Of a stretch of 64,000 bases of DNA, positions 32,014 through 42,532 are shown one piece after another. The position numbers and the translations under genes were made by a program. This DNA is from Adiantum capillus-veneris (Eukaryota; Streptophyta; Polypodiopsida; Polypodiales; Pteridaceae): positions 89,491,025-89,555,024 of the forward strand of contig CM043958.1 in NCBI GenBank assembly GCA_014529385.2, given 5' to 3'. Position 1 is the first letter of the stretch, and each line of letters opens with the position of its first letter. The notes beneath the pieces are model-generated. The model was not told where the DNA came from. It worked only from the letters and a program-made list of their open reading frames with translations, and ran no database searches.

Positions 32014-33321
32014 ATCCCCCCCTCAAGCCCGAACTGGACAAGCAACTCATGATACCTCAAGTTTTTGGTATAGTCGGCAACCGTGAGTTTTAGGTTTTCT
32101 CACAACCAAGGATTTCTGGTGTATCCATAACCTGGTGCTAGATTAGTAACCCCCCCTTGAACAGATAGGGTGTAGGTTAAAAAAAGTTAGCTACCAAAAT
32201 GGAGTTTTTGGTTCACTTCCAAACCTTGGGTTTATGGTGTACCCAGTAACCTCATGAGAATGCAACAAAAATGGGCTGAGAACTGACAACAATTGGGAGG
32301 TCTTACCATTTATGGATGGCAATGTCTATATCCCGTACATATTTGGACATGGCTGTAACTGACATTTGATAAGCTAAAAACAAGGCTTTTGACATGAAAT
32401 ATATGATTGTTTTTTACAATAGACAAACCATAAGTCTATGACACCTAACAAGAAAAATAGAATAAAATTTTGGACTGTGTATATGTCGAGTGTTCTGAGC
32501 AAACCGTTGAATGAGCTTTCCTTTCCTACTGCATGAGCTTTGAATTTGAAGTCGTATACCGCATTTTTGAAGCGAACATCCATGCATGACAGCTGATGCT
32601 GCATATAAAACAACATAGCTCCAAATCTCCGCTTGCACCATGATAGGATAATTCTTGGGCACCATCATCATGTCACTTTTCTTCATCTCCACATCACACG
32701 TCATCTCGCCACTCACTAGCAAACTTAGTCTCATACGCCGAGACTGCAATACTCTGACCGATATGCCGGACTATGGGGTGTGAATGGCTTTATGTATGAG
32801 TTATCACACTGTGTGTGAATACCCGCTTGGATAGGGCGTTGAAGACCAAACCGGGTGGCCCTTTGCTTTCAATGTGAAAATCAACACAAAAAAAAAATTC
32901 TTTTGTAACGAAGCAATAGCGCAGACAGAGATCGCGATGGAGGAGCTGACAGTTGGCAGCGCTATGCAGCATATGAGGAGCACCGGCTTGAAAACCCAAC
33001 ACCAGCTTCAACTGCCGCCTGCTAGCAGCATTTTGAGACGCGAACCTGAATTGCCTGTCCGCCTGCAATGACTCAACCTCTCCCAACTTTCTGTGCCTAT
33101 GGCCCCCTCTTGAGCTGACGTCTGTGTCACTTCAACGGCGCCTTGTCTTGCCAGCACCAAGATCTTCTCGCTTGCCTAGGACTCGCCTTGTGAAGGCTCT
33201 CTGTAGGAGGAAGACGAATCACCTGCAGCAGCGAGCACCGAAGCTGGACAAAAAAAAAACGCTTAAAAGGAGGTTGCTTTCATGCCTTGCATAGTCGCCA
33301 TCTCAAGGCTCTGATACCAGT
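32014..33321 (-). other. Interior of the small non-autonomous element
   Basis: Longest open piece is 111 codons on - (32749-32414), beginning MQSRRMRLSLLVSGEMTCDV; a second (33086-32790) has 98 codons. Neither resembles gag, protease, integrase or RT. The region near the primer site is GC-richer. It may be a leftover of a larger element or captured sequence; nothing in it identifies a source. Confidence 0.5.
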
Positions 33322-33387
33322 TGTTGTAACTTTGGGCTACTATGGTGGATGGAGCCGAAGGATAGCCATGGGAGCATAACAGAACAA

Positions 33388-33430
<43 letters not shown>

Positions 33431-33587
33431 CGACACAGAGATGCAACAAAAATAACGCTATATTTTTTTATAAAAAAGGTCTTTACATAGAGTTCTCTCT
33501 TGCCATGCAACCTTTACTTTAACTGAACTTTACTGTATGCCTATAAGAGGCTTTTCCCACTGACCGGCAAAGGGCTTGAACCCAACA
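33322..33587 (-). repeat. 5' LTR (element orientation) of the small non-autonomous element
   Basis: Partner of 31766-32013, separated from the primer site by one or two bases. It differs by a longer (GA)n tract and scattered substitutions. Confidence 0.93.
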
Positions 33588-33592
33588 GTAAG

Positions 33593-34670
33593 AAGGCTTT
33601 GTATGGGTTGAAGCAATCTTCTCGTGCTTGGTATGAGAAAGCTGACACTCATTTGGTCAAACAAGGCTTCCGTAACAGTCCAACAGAAATCACATTGTAT
33701 GTAAAGCGTGAGCGTGATGTACTTCTCATTGTGGTTCTTTATGTAGATGACTTGCTAATCACTGGACCAAATGAGAGACATTTGCTGAATTCAAGGCTGA
33801 TTTGAATGCTACTTTCAAGATGAAAGATTTGGGACTGTTGCATCATTACTTGGGTATACAGTTTAAGCAGTGTGATGGTGGTATTGCCTTGTGTTAGAAA
33901 AGTTACATAGAGACATTGCTATGTAAGTTTGGACTTGAGGATTGCAAACCTATTGCCACTCCTATGGAAATAGGTTTGAAGTTGAGTCTACATGATTCTG
34001 GCGATCCTGCTGATGTCACTCATTTATGTATGCAACACGAGGCCGATATATTCAGTTTGCAGTCTCACAAGTCAGTAGATTTATGCATAGCCCAGGGTCT
34101 AAGCATTGGCAGGCTGTCAAGAGGATTTTTCGCTACTTGAGTGGCACTTTACATCTTGGCTTGTTTTATCCCAAGGGGGGATCATTGCCGCCAGACTTAC
34201 ATGCTTTTTCGGATTCAGATTGGGCTGGTTGTTTTGACACGCGAGTGTCCACAAGTGGTTTTTGTTTCATGCTTGGCAGTTCATGTATATCATGGTTGAG
34301 CAAGAAGCAACCTACTGTGGCCACTTCAAGTTGTGAGGCTGAGTACAGGGCAATCTTCACAGCTATAGTTGAGTGTGTATGGCTCAGACGCCTTATTGCT
34401 GATTTGGGTGTTGGACAGGACAATGCCAACACTATCTACACTAACAGTCAGAGCGCATTGGCAGTTGCGAGGAACCCAGTTTTTTATGCTTGCACAAAGC
34501 ACATTGAGGTGCATTACCACTATGTCAGGGAGAGGCTCTCAGCAGGAGAGATCAGCTTGTCTTATGTGCCAACACAGGACAACCTTGCAGATCTTTTCAC
34601 AAAGGCTTTGTCTCGTGAGAAGCTCGAAGCTTTCTGCAAAGCTTTGGGCTTACTCCCCTTTGTGGACTGA
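33593..34670 (+). pseudogene. Copia family A RT and RNase H (continuation)
   Basis: RT continues with LYGLKQSSRAWYEKADTHLV and VVLYVDDLLITGPNERH (YVDD kept, about 33740-33775), frameshifts, then SYIETLLCKFGLEDCKPIAT. From 34026 an open frame of 214 codons reaches the end of pol: SQVSRFMHSPGSKHWQAVKR, AFSDSDWAGCFDTRVSTSG, SSCEAEYRAIFTAIVECVWL, IYTNSQSALAVAR, HYHYVRERLSAG, LADLFTKALSREKLEAFCKA. RNase H acidic residues DSD and E in CEAEY are present; in IYTDSQS the Asp is Asn. It ends at 34670. Confidence 0.9.
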
Positions 34671-34745
34671 TCATGTCCTCAGGGCATGGCACTTCTTTTT
34701 ACTCATGTGCCAGCTCTCATTCACCGCGTCAGTCCAGGGGGGATT

Positions 34746-34972
34746 TGTTACCATATACATGTGGTAGTGATATGTGTGAACACACTAGGACCGCCGGGGC
34801 ATTTTTTCCCTCTTTAGGAGGTTTTTCCCCCCGTGCATTGTATATACGCCCATCACTCTAGGGCTATCTATCTTTCTATTGCACACTAAGTAATACACTC
34901 TCAGTTGTGTGCCTTGAGCTTCCTTCATCTTCTCCAAGCTATGTGCGTTTCTCTGCAACCCTAATTCCAACA
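34746..34972 (+). repeat. Family A copia 3' LTR, 227 bp
   Basis: Follows a good polypurine tract (CCAGGGGGGATT, 34734-34745). Starts TGTTACCATATACATGTGG and ends CCCTAATTCCAACA. It is the cleanest family A LTR in the window and a useful reference. No matching family A 5' LTR exists at the left end of this element, which has a family B LTR instead. Confidence 0.92.
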
Positions 34973-36491
34973 ATCACAAAGATGAACCCCATCCATTTGA
35001 TAACATCTTCATTGGAATTTCATCCAACTATTTTCATTTGGCATCCACATGAACCACTTTACCATATTGACTCTATGAAAACCATCACATTGACTGTAAA
35101 CTTGGCATAAACCATAAACCAAACAAAAACCCAAAATACATTCTAAGCTCAGCTTTTCACACAATGCCCGCAAAGTGGCTTGATAGCATAGTGGTCCTTC
35201 AACCCCAACATAAACCACTCTATTTACAAGCATGTTTGCAAGTGTAAAGTAGATTTGTAGTGTGCTATGGGATTCCATCCATGCTTCAATAGTTTAGTCA
35301 GCATTTTGTGTATACTTGTTGAGAGGACTGCGCATGTTTGGTAGACTAGATTTGCACGCATTTCTATATGTGTGTCGTTTGAGAGTATTGGATTGAGGTG
35401 CATAAGAAGTGTTGTCTCTCAATGATTGTACTTCTCCATTGCCTCGTAGAAGCGTCTTTCTCCATTTCATGCCATTGAACTCTTTCATCTTGTATGGACT
35501 ACCTTCATGCCTTAGTAAATCAAAACTTCCTGGATTGACAATTTAGGTGTGTAAGGGTATTAATACAGAAAGGCAAAAAAGTGCTAAAGAGACCTTCCCC
35601 ATCACAATATTTTTCAAGTGTTTGTTTGACAATATAATTGAACAAGTTCATACGTAAGCATTTTATCTTAGAAAATGGAGAGGGTAACTAACAAAATGAC
35701 CCAAAGGAATTTGTACAAGGATCTTCATATAGATCTTGGGTGTAGAACATGATTTAGGTGGATAATAATACCTTTTTGATGGACTTGGCAACGTGTCAAA
35801 AAAAATAGTGGCCATTTAGGCATACTACAAAAAGAGTGGAATCAATGTTATCAACTTATTTATGTTATCCCTCAGCATGCAAATAAGTTGGGAACAAATC
35901 GCAACAATTAGCTTTGAATCTTTGCATAAAGAGCCGAAAATACTAGTTGTGATCAATGGCGAGATAAAGTTCTTAAAATGCTGGTTATGGCAAAAGATTA
36001 TTCACAAAATGTCAACAACAACTGTGCAATAGTTCTGAAGTTAGAGAGAATGTGTGAGAGGGGATGAATAATAAACAATGGGCATGATGGGCTCTTCAAC
36101 AGAGGGGATTGCTTGCGCTGAGAAATGATAGCTATTCCTTAACGGGTTAAGGCAAGCCAGTAATAAGCTAGGAGAAGCTTGTAATGTGTGAGTTTGGGTG
36201 AGAAAAAATTGTGGGAGAGAGAGAGAGAGGGAGAGGGAGAGAGAGGGTTGATGGGGGTGTGGAGAAAAGAGTAGCAAGATTATGTGCCTTGCAAGACCTT
36301 ATTGTAGTGATGGAGGTGCACAATTTTACATGTGATATGATGCAATTCATAGGGGATATAGATAGGGAGGTGTACACAATTCCTTACAAAGTTCACTGTA
36401 AGATAATGGTGAAGTTCCTTATTGAGAATGGTGGCCAAGTTTCCTTGGGGACATGGATCGATCCCTCTTGAGGGCGTCATTAGTGACCCCG
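34973..36491. other. Intergenic stretch
   Basis: No coding domain recognised. A (GA)n-rich run lies at about 36214-36247. Many short ORFs on both strands are unrelated to known families. The final 450 bp lie just downstream of the 36492-37982 gene and may include its 3' UTR. Confidence 0.5.
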
Positions 36492-37982
36492 CTAAGCGCC
36501 CTGTTGAGCCCATTTGGTAACGTACTTAGACGGTCTAATGGAGGTGGTGCGAAAGCCTTCGTTTCGGAAATGGTGGTGCTGTTGGTAGTAGTTCTGGACA
36601 GTCGGAGTGGCATATGAATTGGGCGCTCTCTTGTACGCCATAGCTGCAGCCGCTGCTGCTGCTGCCGTTTTAGAAGTTGACGATGGCGATTTTTTTGAGG
36701 CCACCGCCGTCGCAGCAGGAGAAGACGAGGTGGGCGATTCCTTTGTCGCCATCGCAGAGAAAGAACGAGTGGGCAATGCCCTGTTTAGATCCATATCCTG
36801 CAGCAGAGGCAGACCCCTGCCTATTCCTAGTGAGCGATGCTTTGGCAGCTTTTCAAGCTCCTCAGACAGGTTTGATCGCTTGGGTTTGTGGTCGTCTTTC
36901 TTGTGAAAGCTCTTCAACAGGCTGTTGAAAACGCCACGGAAGCCTCCGCTTTCTGCTTTTTTTCGCGTTTGATCTGCTGCTACAGAGTCGCTTTTGTTGC
37001 CCTGAGAGGAAGCAGAGGGAGGCAGAGCAGGCAAAGCAGAGGAAGGTGAACTGCCATTAGCAGAAGAGGGCATGGAGAAGACAGGATATATGAGTGAGCT
37101 TCGCTTCTTCGAAGCTTTCTTCACGAGGTAATTGGGTATCATGAATTGCGGCAGAGCGTACAGAGATCTGGGTATGTAAGAAGGTTGCAGAGGAGGGCCT
37201 TGTATTGTAGGTGATGTCAAGTTTCTGAGAAGCCTGCTGCTAGAGCTAGCAGAGCTTGCCATAGCTGCTGCTGCATTGACTGTGGTCAAGCAGCGTCCAA
37301 GCTGGTTAGATAAGCAGAGAAGCTCAAAGGAATCATAGAGAGAGCTTCCGCAATCCCATGTGGCTGTGTTGTCATCGTTATCGCCGCTGCCGTATCCTTT
37401 CCTCTGCAGATTGAAGCACTTTTGAGATTGATGATGAGGAAGCAGGCTGAGGAGGGCAAGAGATTGACCAGTACTCATGTTGATCAATTGCTGCTTGTTG
37501 GGGTCGATCAAGTTGTGCTTGTTGTTGGGGATGGATGTGTGCGGTGAAGGCAAGGAAGGCTTACTGGACGACGAAGATTGCAGAACGAGGGCCTCTGCTT
37601 TGAACCTTGAAGCTTGGGGAACAGGGGAGACCACATTTAGTTGAGGAGAGAGATTATGACAAGGAGCATGAGACATAGGTACACACATTCCACTACCCAT
37701 GTCTGTCTGTGTGTTTTGATCAGCATTAGAAGAATTGGCATCACTTACAGTATAGTTGCTTGAGCTTGCGTTTCCTTGATGCCGTGCCACATGTGCAGGT
37801 GAAAATGGACTCTGCTGCATCTTCCCCTTCCCACTCCCGAGCACATTTGTACCCTTGCGGTTATGCCGATACCATGCCAATGCGGCGGCTTTCCGATGTG
37901 CCATGGTCAAGCTTTCCTCCCTTTCTTTCTTGCCACCATGAGCCCAATCCTCCTTGCCCACTTTCTTCCTCATGGTGAACAA
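36492..37982 (-). CDS. Unknown plant protein, single exon, 496 residues
   Basis: An uninterrupted frame from ATG at 37982 to a stop after KWAQQGA, with higher GC than its surroundings and plant-like codon use. It is rich in Ser, Pro, Ala and Lys and has no signal peptide or membrane segment. Notable parts: a Lys/Arg/His-rich N-terminus (MAHRKAAALAWYRHNRKGT at about 27-45), a central WDCGSSLYDSFELLCLS block (about 209-225), a basic ESGGFRGVFNSLLKSFHKK block, and a run of nine Ala near residue 445. The W-CGS-LYDS-EL block resembles a motif I recall from unnamed plant-specific proteins. The function is unknown. A second possible start is Met4 or the Met of MAHRK. Confidence 0.75.
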   Translation of the reverse strand: MFTMRKKVGKEDWAHGGKKEREESLTMAHRKAAALAWYRHNRKGTNVLGSGKGKMQQSPFSPAHVARHQGNASSSNYTVSDANSSNADQNTQTDMGSGMCVPMSHAPCHNLSPQLNVVSPVPQASRFKAEALVLQSSSSSKPSLPSPHTSIPNNKHNLIDPNKQQLINMSTGQSLALLSLLPHHQSQKCFNLQRKGYGSGDNDDNTATWDCGSSLYDSFELLCLSNQLGRCLTTVNAAAAMASSASSSSRLLRNLTSPTIQGPPLQPSYIPRSLYALPQFMIPNYLVKKASKKRSSLIYPVFSMPSSANGSSPSSALPALPPSASSQGNKSDSVAADQTRKKAESGGFRGVFNSLLKSFHKKDDHKPKRSNLSEELEKLPKHRSLGIGRGLPLLQDMDLNRALPTRSFSAMATKESPTSSSPAATAVASKKSPSSTSKTAAAAAAAAMAYKRAPNSYATPTVQNYYQQHHHFRNEGFRTTSIRPSKYVTKWAQQGA

Positions 37983-38105
37983 TCACCTACTACTCTGCCC
38001 AAAGGATGCCAAATAGAATCTCCACTTTCCCTTAGGAGGCGATTTTACCCCCTACAAATACACCTCACAAACTCACCTTCCACAAGGGGAATAGCATGCC
38101 AAGCA

Positions 38106-38116
38106 ATATGTTTATA
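38106..38116 (-). promoter_or_regulatory. Candidate TATA box of the 496-residue gene
   Basis: On - GGCTATAAACA lies about 125 bp upstream of the ATG at 37982, a normal distance for a plant core promoter with a short 5' UTR. Confidence 0.35.
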
Positions 38117-38631
38117 GCCCTGTCATGGAGATCAAAATCAGTGGGGTTGAGTACTTGCCAGGGATACGAAGCGTCGACACGACCTGTTCGCTCAGTGGGG
38201 GCAAGCTCACCTTGTTAAGTGAAATAGAGTACTAGCAAGATACCTTCGTGGCAAGCCCATCGAGTGAAGTCGAAATCGAGTACTTGCAAGAAGCAAGCTG
38301 TTAAGGGTGATATAGCTTGGCAAAACTCAATAGAGCATGTACATATGTTGTGGAGAGAGAGTATTGGCAAAGTCGTGAACAGAGCTTGAGTGGCATGGCA
38401 ACATTGGTACCTTGGGTACAAGCTCAACAATTTAAGGTAACCAGAACAGACAAAGACACATTCCTCTTCTTCTTTCTCTTTTGCCTTGTTAATGCAAAAG
38501 AAGCACTTTTCTAGAGACCCACTTTCTCAATGTCTAATATTTTTTATAGCATTTCATTGGACTACTACTCGATGGGACACCTCACTCTTTGGACATGAAG
38601 ACCCACCAAAGCAAACAAGCCAGAGGTGTGT

Positions 38632-38698
<67 letters not shown>

Positions 38699-39989
38699 TT
38701 CTCTCACACACACACACCTTTTGAAAGATATTTTTCCCTATTGTTCACTATTCATGATGATCTAAGCACTTCACACTAGCTATTATTCACTTCCATCATG
38801 TAAAATGTCCTTGAAAGTCGTTCCTCCATTCATCTTCCACTGAGATAGAAAAATTAAGAATGCTTGGAGAATGCCTTTGTTGTTCCTATCCATGAATGCT
38901 TAGGTAGAGCAAAAAAGATATACTTTCAAAAGATAAGAATGTCTAGAGAGTGTGCTCTTGGCCTTGGATGCTTAGCTTGTCTACTTCATCAAGGTGTAAG
39001 TTTTTCCCAGCCATGTATTTTAAAAAACTTGATGCAATTCCGCAACTTCCGAAAGGGCTACTTTTCGAATCTCAAAGCCCTTTGAAATCTCAACCAACAA
39101 TTTGACTTTAGAAGCTTTGGTTAGGCCTCTACATGAGACCACATAGGCACGCCGTTCTAAACTTATTCACCATTCCTGTCTTTAGAATAATCTTATCTCA
39201 TGGATAACCAGGACCATTTGATACAAAAATTAGTGCCTATTCATGTAACAAGCGCCGAAAAACGTGAACAAACTCTGTTTTGTGGCTATACTTACCCAAG
39301 AACTCCTTGATAGCTTATTTTTATGTCATTTGTGTTATCCTAGTTTCATATGCCAACACACTTGTAGAGCTATTTTTGTTGCTTTGCAGAATTCTTGTCA
39401 ATTGATACCTATCTCCTTTTTCAATAGGAGCTTGAGCAATGAACTTTGTGCTTCTTGTGAAAGTGATTCTCTGTGTGGAAAAAAGGAGCTATATACTATG
39501 AGACCTTTGGGGATGGTCAATGAGCCTATATCCTCTAGGAAGGAGTACAATGTGAGTGCTTGCTATGTATCATGGTGGTGTATCTGAAGAATGCATATAA
39601 ACCACCAAAGAGCTGCCCAATACGATGCAAATGTGTTCCTGATCCATTCTAAAAGGACACTGAAGAGTGTGCCCATAGCCAAAGGAAAGAGTGTCTACAC
39701 AACTCCATGGCCCTTGAGGAGCATGCCATTGTATCCCACTGCCTATGATAGATACATCAACTCAGACGAGATAAGTAGTAGATGTTGGGGAAGGCTGTAA
39801 GCACATCTTGCCTTCCACATGATCCACAACGTAATGCAACAAATTGTGGTAAAGATTGTCTCTTGCAGAGGTAGTTCAAACTGATCTATAGTGGGTGGAA
39901 GCATAACTCCTGTTGTGTAGTGCATTGCTTAAATCCCCCCCCCCCCTTGCTTGTAAGTAATTCCATTTCTTTACCACATACTTGTGTAC

Positions 39990-40020
<31 letters not shown>

Positions 40021-40035
40021 GTTTGCATCCAAGCG

Positions 40036-40076
<41 letters not shown>

Positions 40077-41112
40077 TGGCAAAAACTTTGCAACTTGCTT
40101 AAATAGTAGACAACATTTCTACTAATGATATGTGAATGACACAAATTTGGCAAAGACTCTCACGAGAACGAAAGCTCTTGGACCTTGAGAAAGTTTTTGC
40201 TAAATGAAATTGGTGTTGCCTTGGTCCATAATATGTGCAATCAATGTGATGGATTGTGCTTGTGATAGATTGCTTGCCCATTATCTTTTTCTAATAGGCT
40301 TAAAATAGAGACAATGACCTATTTTGTGAAACCCAAATCTCTTAAATCTTTATATAATGGAAACATGCTTTGGAGGCCCTTGACAAATTCTCCTTCTGAT
40401 CTCATACCACTATAATTACTTGTGTCTTTTGTGGGTGTCTATGACTGCATGCTATTGTGGCATTGGAGCTTTGTGTTGGTTAATGTCGTTTGCATGCAAT
40501 TTAAAGAACCCGCGGCCTACCTATTTCTTTGAAGGAGAGTGCATAAAAGTAAGTGGCATTAAGATTTTTGATATGAATTCTACTTTCAAAAGCATGAACT
40601 CCATTTTGTGCTTGTATTAGCAATAGAATCTTCTACAAAAGTTATAGCTTCTTCATTGGAGTGTTGAAGTGGGTTTATTGTTGCAAATGGCAATAAGATA
40701 ATTGGAAATGGCTCATGGGGTCAAAAGGATGTTTATATACCTCCATGCCAAGTTTGTCTACTGGTTGTTACACACATAAAATGTGGCAACCTTATACATC
40801 TTTGCCCCAACACACCATTGAGGATTAGATCGCTCATAGATCGCTTGAGCAAGACATGGATAATGTGGGTCTACTTTACTCGAGGTTGAGGAAGGTGCAT
40901 GTTGGTGTCGCATGTGTCAAAATGTCCTTGAGTTAATGGTGAAATGTCGCTTCCATTTAGTGACATAATCTTGGCTCATGACCATGGTAGTGTTCATCAT
41001 GTCTTCTTGGTAGTTGTACCATGAAAATTAACATAATTATGTAGCCATGCTAACTATGTTTAATGTTCATTATAGTGAGGAAGCTGGAGTGAGTGAGTGA
41101 GTGAGTGAGTGA

Positions 41113-41166
<54 letters not shown>

Positions 41167-41590
41167 TGCAACACAAAGGCTCTTGTTTTCTCTCAAACTT
41201 GTAGCAATTATGGAAAAATGGTAATAAAGCAAAGCTACAACTGTAAGTTGAGGAGTTTTAACATGAAGGCCTCTTGAATTTTGGAGGTTTGGGTTAGTTT
41301 ATGTCAATATATACTCCAAAAAAAAGATGAATATTACGTATGTCACTACACTTGCATAGCATGTTAAGTCATACACAAATTTGGACTGCATCATAGGTAA
41401 ATTTGTCTATCTAAGAACAAACTCAATTTTAACTTTCTACTATTCAAACACTAAGTAGACTTTGGCACACAAAACTTAAATTTCCTTTTTGGTATACTAG
41501 ACATTCTGATTTAGGACGTGGTTGAGAACATGAATAGTTTGTGTTTGGATACAGGAAAAGGACAATCATTAGTTGTGATTGATTTTCTTT
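38117..41590. other. Intergenic stretch with compound microsatellites
   Basis: No gene recognised. Microsatellites: (CT)n(CA)n 38632-38717, (CT)n 39997-40021 with (GA)n 40039-40074, and (GAGT)n(GT)n(GA)n 41089-41165. Two adjacent open pieces at 39264-39587 and 39591-39800 (107 and 69 codons, same strand) have no similarity I can name and could be relics of one former coding frame. Confidence 0.5.
39997..40074. repeat. (CT)n / (GA)n inverted repeat
   Basis: A (CT)n run (39997-40021) and a (GA)n run (40039-40074) are separated by only 17 bp, GTTTGCATCCAAGCGCA, so the two tracts can pair as a long hairpin. Confidence 0.85.
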
Positions 41591-41599
41591 ATCAATAAG

Positions 41600-41807
41600 A
41601 ATTTATGAGTAATATATTATTTGATTGAGCTGCACTTTCCACAAAAACTACATCTTGTCGCATCAAGATATGCTTGGTTTGCGGATGATACAACTTGTAA
41701 CCTTTGCTTTTTGAATTGTAACAAAAAACAATACATTTCATAGTTTTATCATTTGATTTTTCTTTGGGTATGCCAAAGTTTTGAATTTTGACCACACATT
41801 GTGTCAT
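41600..41807 (-). pseudogene. Copia family A integrase C-terminal fragment
   Basis: On -, SNDKTMKCIVFCYNSKSKGY and KLYHPQTKHILMRQDVVFVE match the 'DDKAVKCIFVGYS..SKGYRLYHPQTKRILVSRDVVFVED' segment of family A. Nothing typical precedes or follows at this distance; it is an isolated, diverged piece. Confidence 0.75.
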
Positions 41808-41874
41808 GTCATGAGTGACCCATCTTTCCTCTAAGCAACAACATTTTGCTCATGGCTATTCATTATTGTGATTG

Positions 41875-41928
41875 CTATTTTATCTTGCAACTCGCAAAAA
41901 ATTTCATTGAACTCTTTACAGATAGAAG

Positions 41929-41966
<38 letters not shown>

Positions 41967-42336
41967 CCCCGCGGTCAATGCAGAGTACCCATAGTAAGCA
42001 TCGATAGAAGTCATGTAGTACAAACGATGTCTCACATTCATTATTCAAGTGCACATAGTTATCATGTAGTGAATTGATAATGATGCCTAGTGTTTGTTCA
42101 TCTTTGGCAAAATTTTGTGCAATCATGGCTCTAGTTTGTGTACTTTCACTCGACGATGACTCGCTGTGGCAAGTTTGCCTATGGAACATAGATTTTTTCT
42201 CATTAGTTAGGTAACCCCTAAATATGCAAGCCATCACCATTGAAATTCTCAATCCCTTTCTCATGCATAATGCTATTGAGGGGTTTTCTCCTTGAATTTT
42301 CTTTAAGACAGTGTCTACCTTCTCATAGATGAACAA
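41875..42336 (-). pseudogene. Possible copia gag fragment joined to a poly-C tract
   Basis: The 153-codon minus frame contains AKDEQTLGIIINSLHDNYVH, similar to the copia gag block '.A..I...L.D....' and to ALGIILTSLDDDFIHYLDD at 61330. The other parts are not recognised. A poly-C tract, 41929-41965, interrupts it and gives a run of Gly on -. Confidence 0.4.
41929..41965. repeat. 37 bp homopolymer C tract
   Basis: Thirty-seven consecutive C followed by GCCCCGCGG. Unusually long for a homopolymer of C/G; on the other strand it is a G tract with quadruplex potential. Assembly length here should be treated as uncertain. Confidence 0.9.
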
Positions 42337-42423
42337 TTATGATGTCATCCACAAAAATGAGAAATATATAAAACCACATTGCAATATTGTACTTAATTGG
42401 CAAAATTTAAGATTTTATGGGGA

Positions 42424-42438
42424 TGTGTGTGTGTGTGA

Positions 42439-42529
<91 letters not shown>
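42424..42529. repeat. (GT)n(GA)n compound microsatellite
   Basis: About 72 bp of GT repeats with a GAGTGAGT interruption followed by about 33 bp of GA. Confidence 0.97.

Positions 42530-42532
<3 letters not shown>

Larger units (their letters stand above)
31761..33592 (-). mobile_element. Small non-autonomous LTR element (TRIM/LARD-like), 1.8 kb, TSD GTAAG
   Basis: LTRs 31766-32013 (248 bp) and 33322-33587 (266 bp) begin TGTTGTAACTTTGGGC and end GAACCCAACA. The target duplication GTAAG is at 31761-31765 and 33588-33592. On -, a primer site TGGTATCAGAGCC lies just inside the right LTR (about 33307-33319) and a polypurine tract (GAGGGGGGGAT) lies just inside the left LTR, so it is read on -. 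The 1.3 kb interior has no gag or pol domain I recognise. Removing it rejoins the copia RT between CRS and KKALYGLKQ. LTR length difference is mainly in the (GA)n tract. Confidence 0.93.

Noticed and set aside
36607-36928. Ala- and Glu-rich ORFs on + opposite the 496-residue gene
   Set aside because: Antisense shadows of the polyalanine and Ser-rich coding region.
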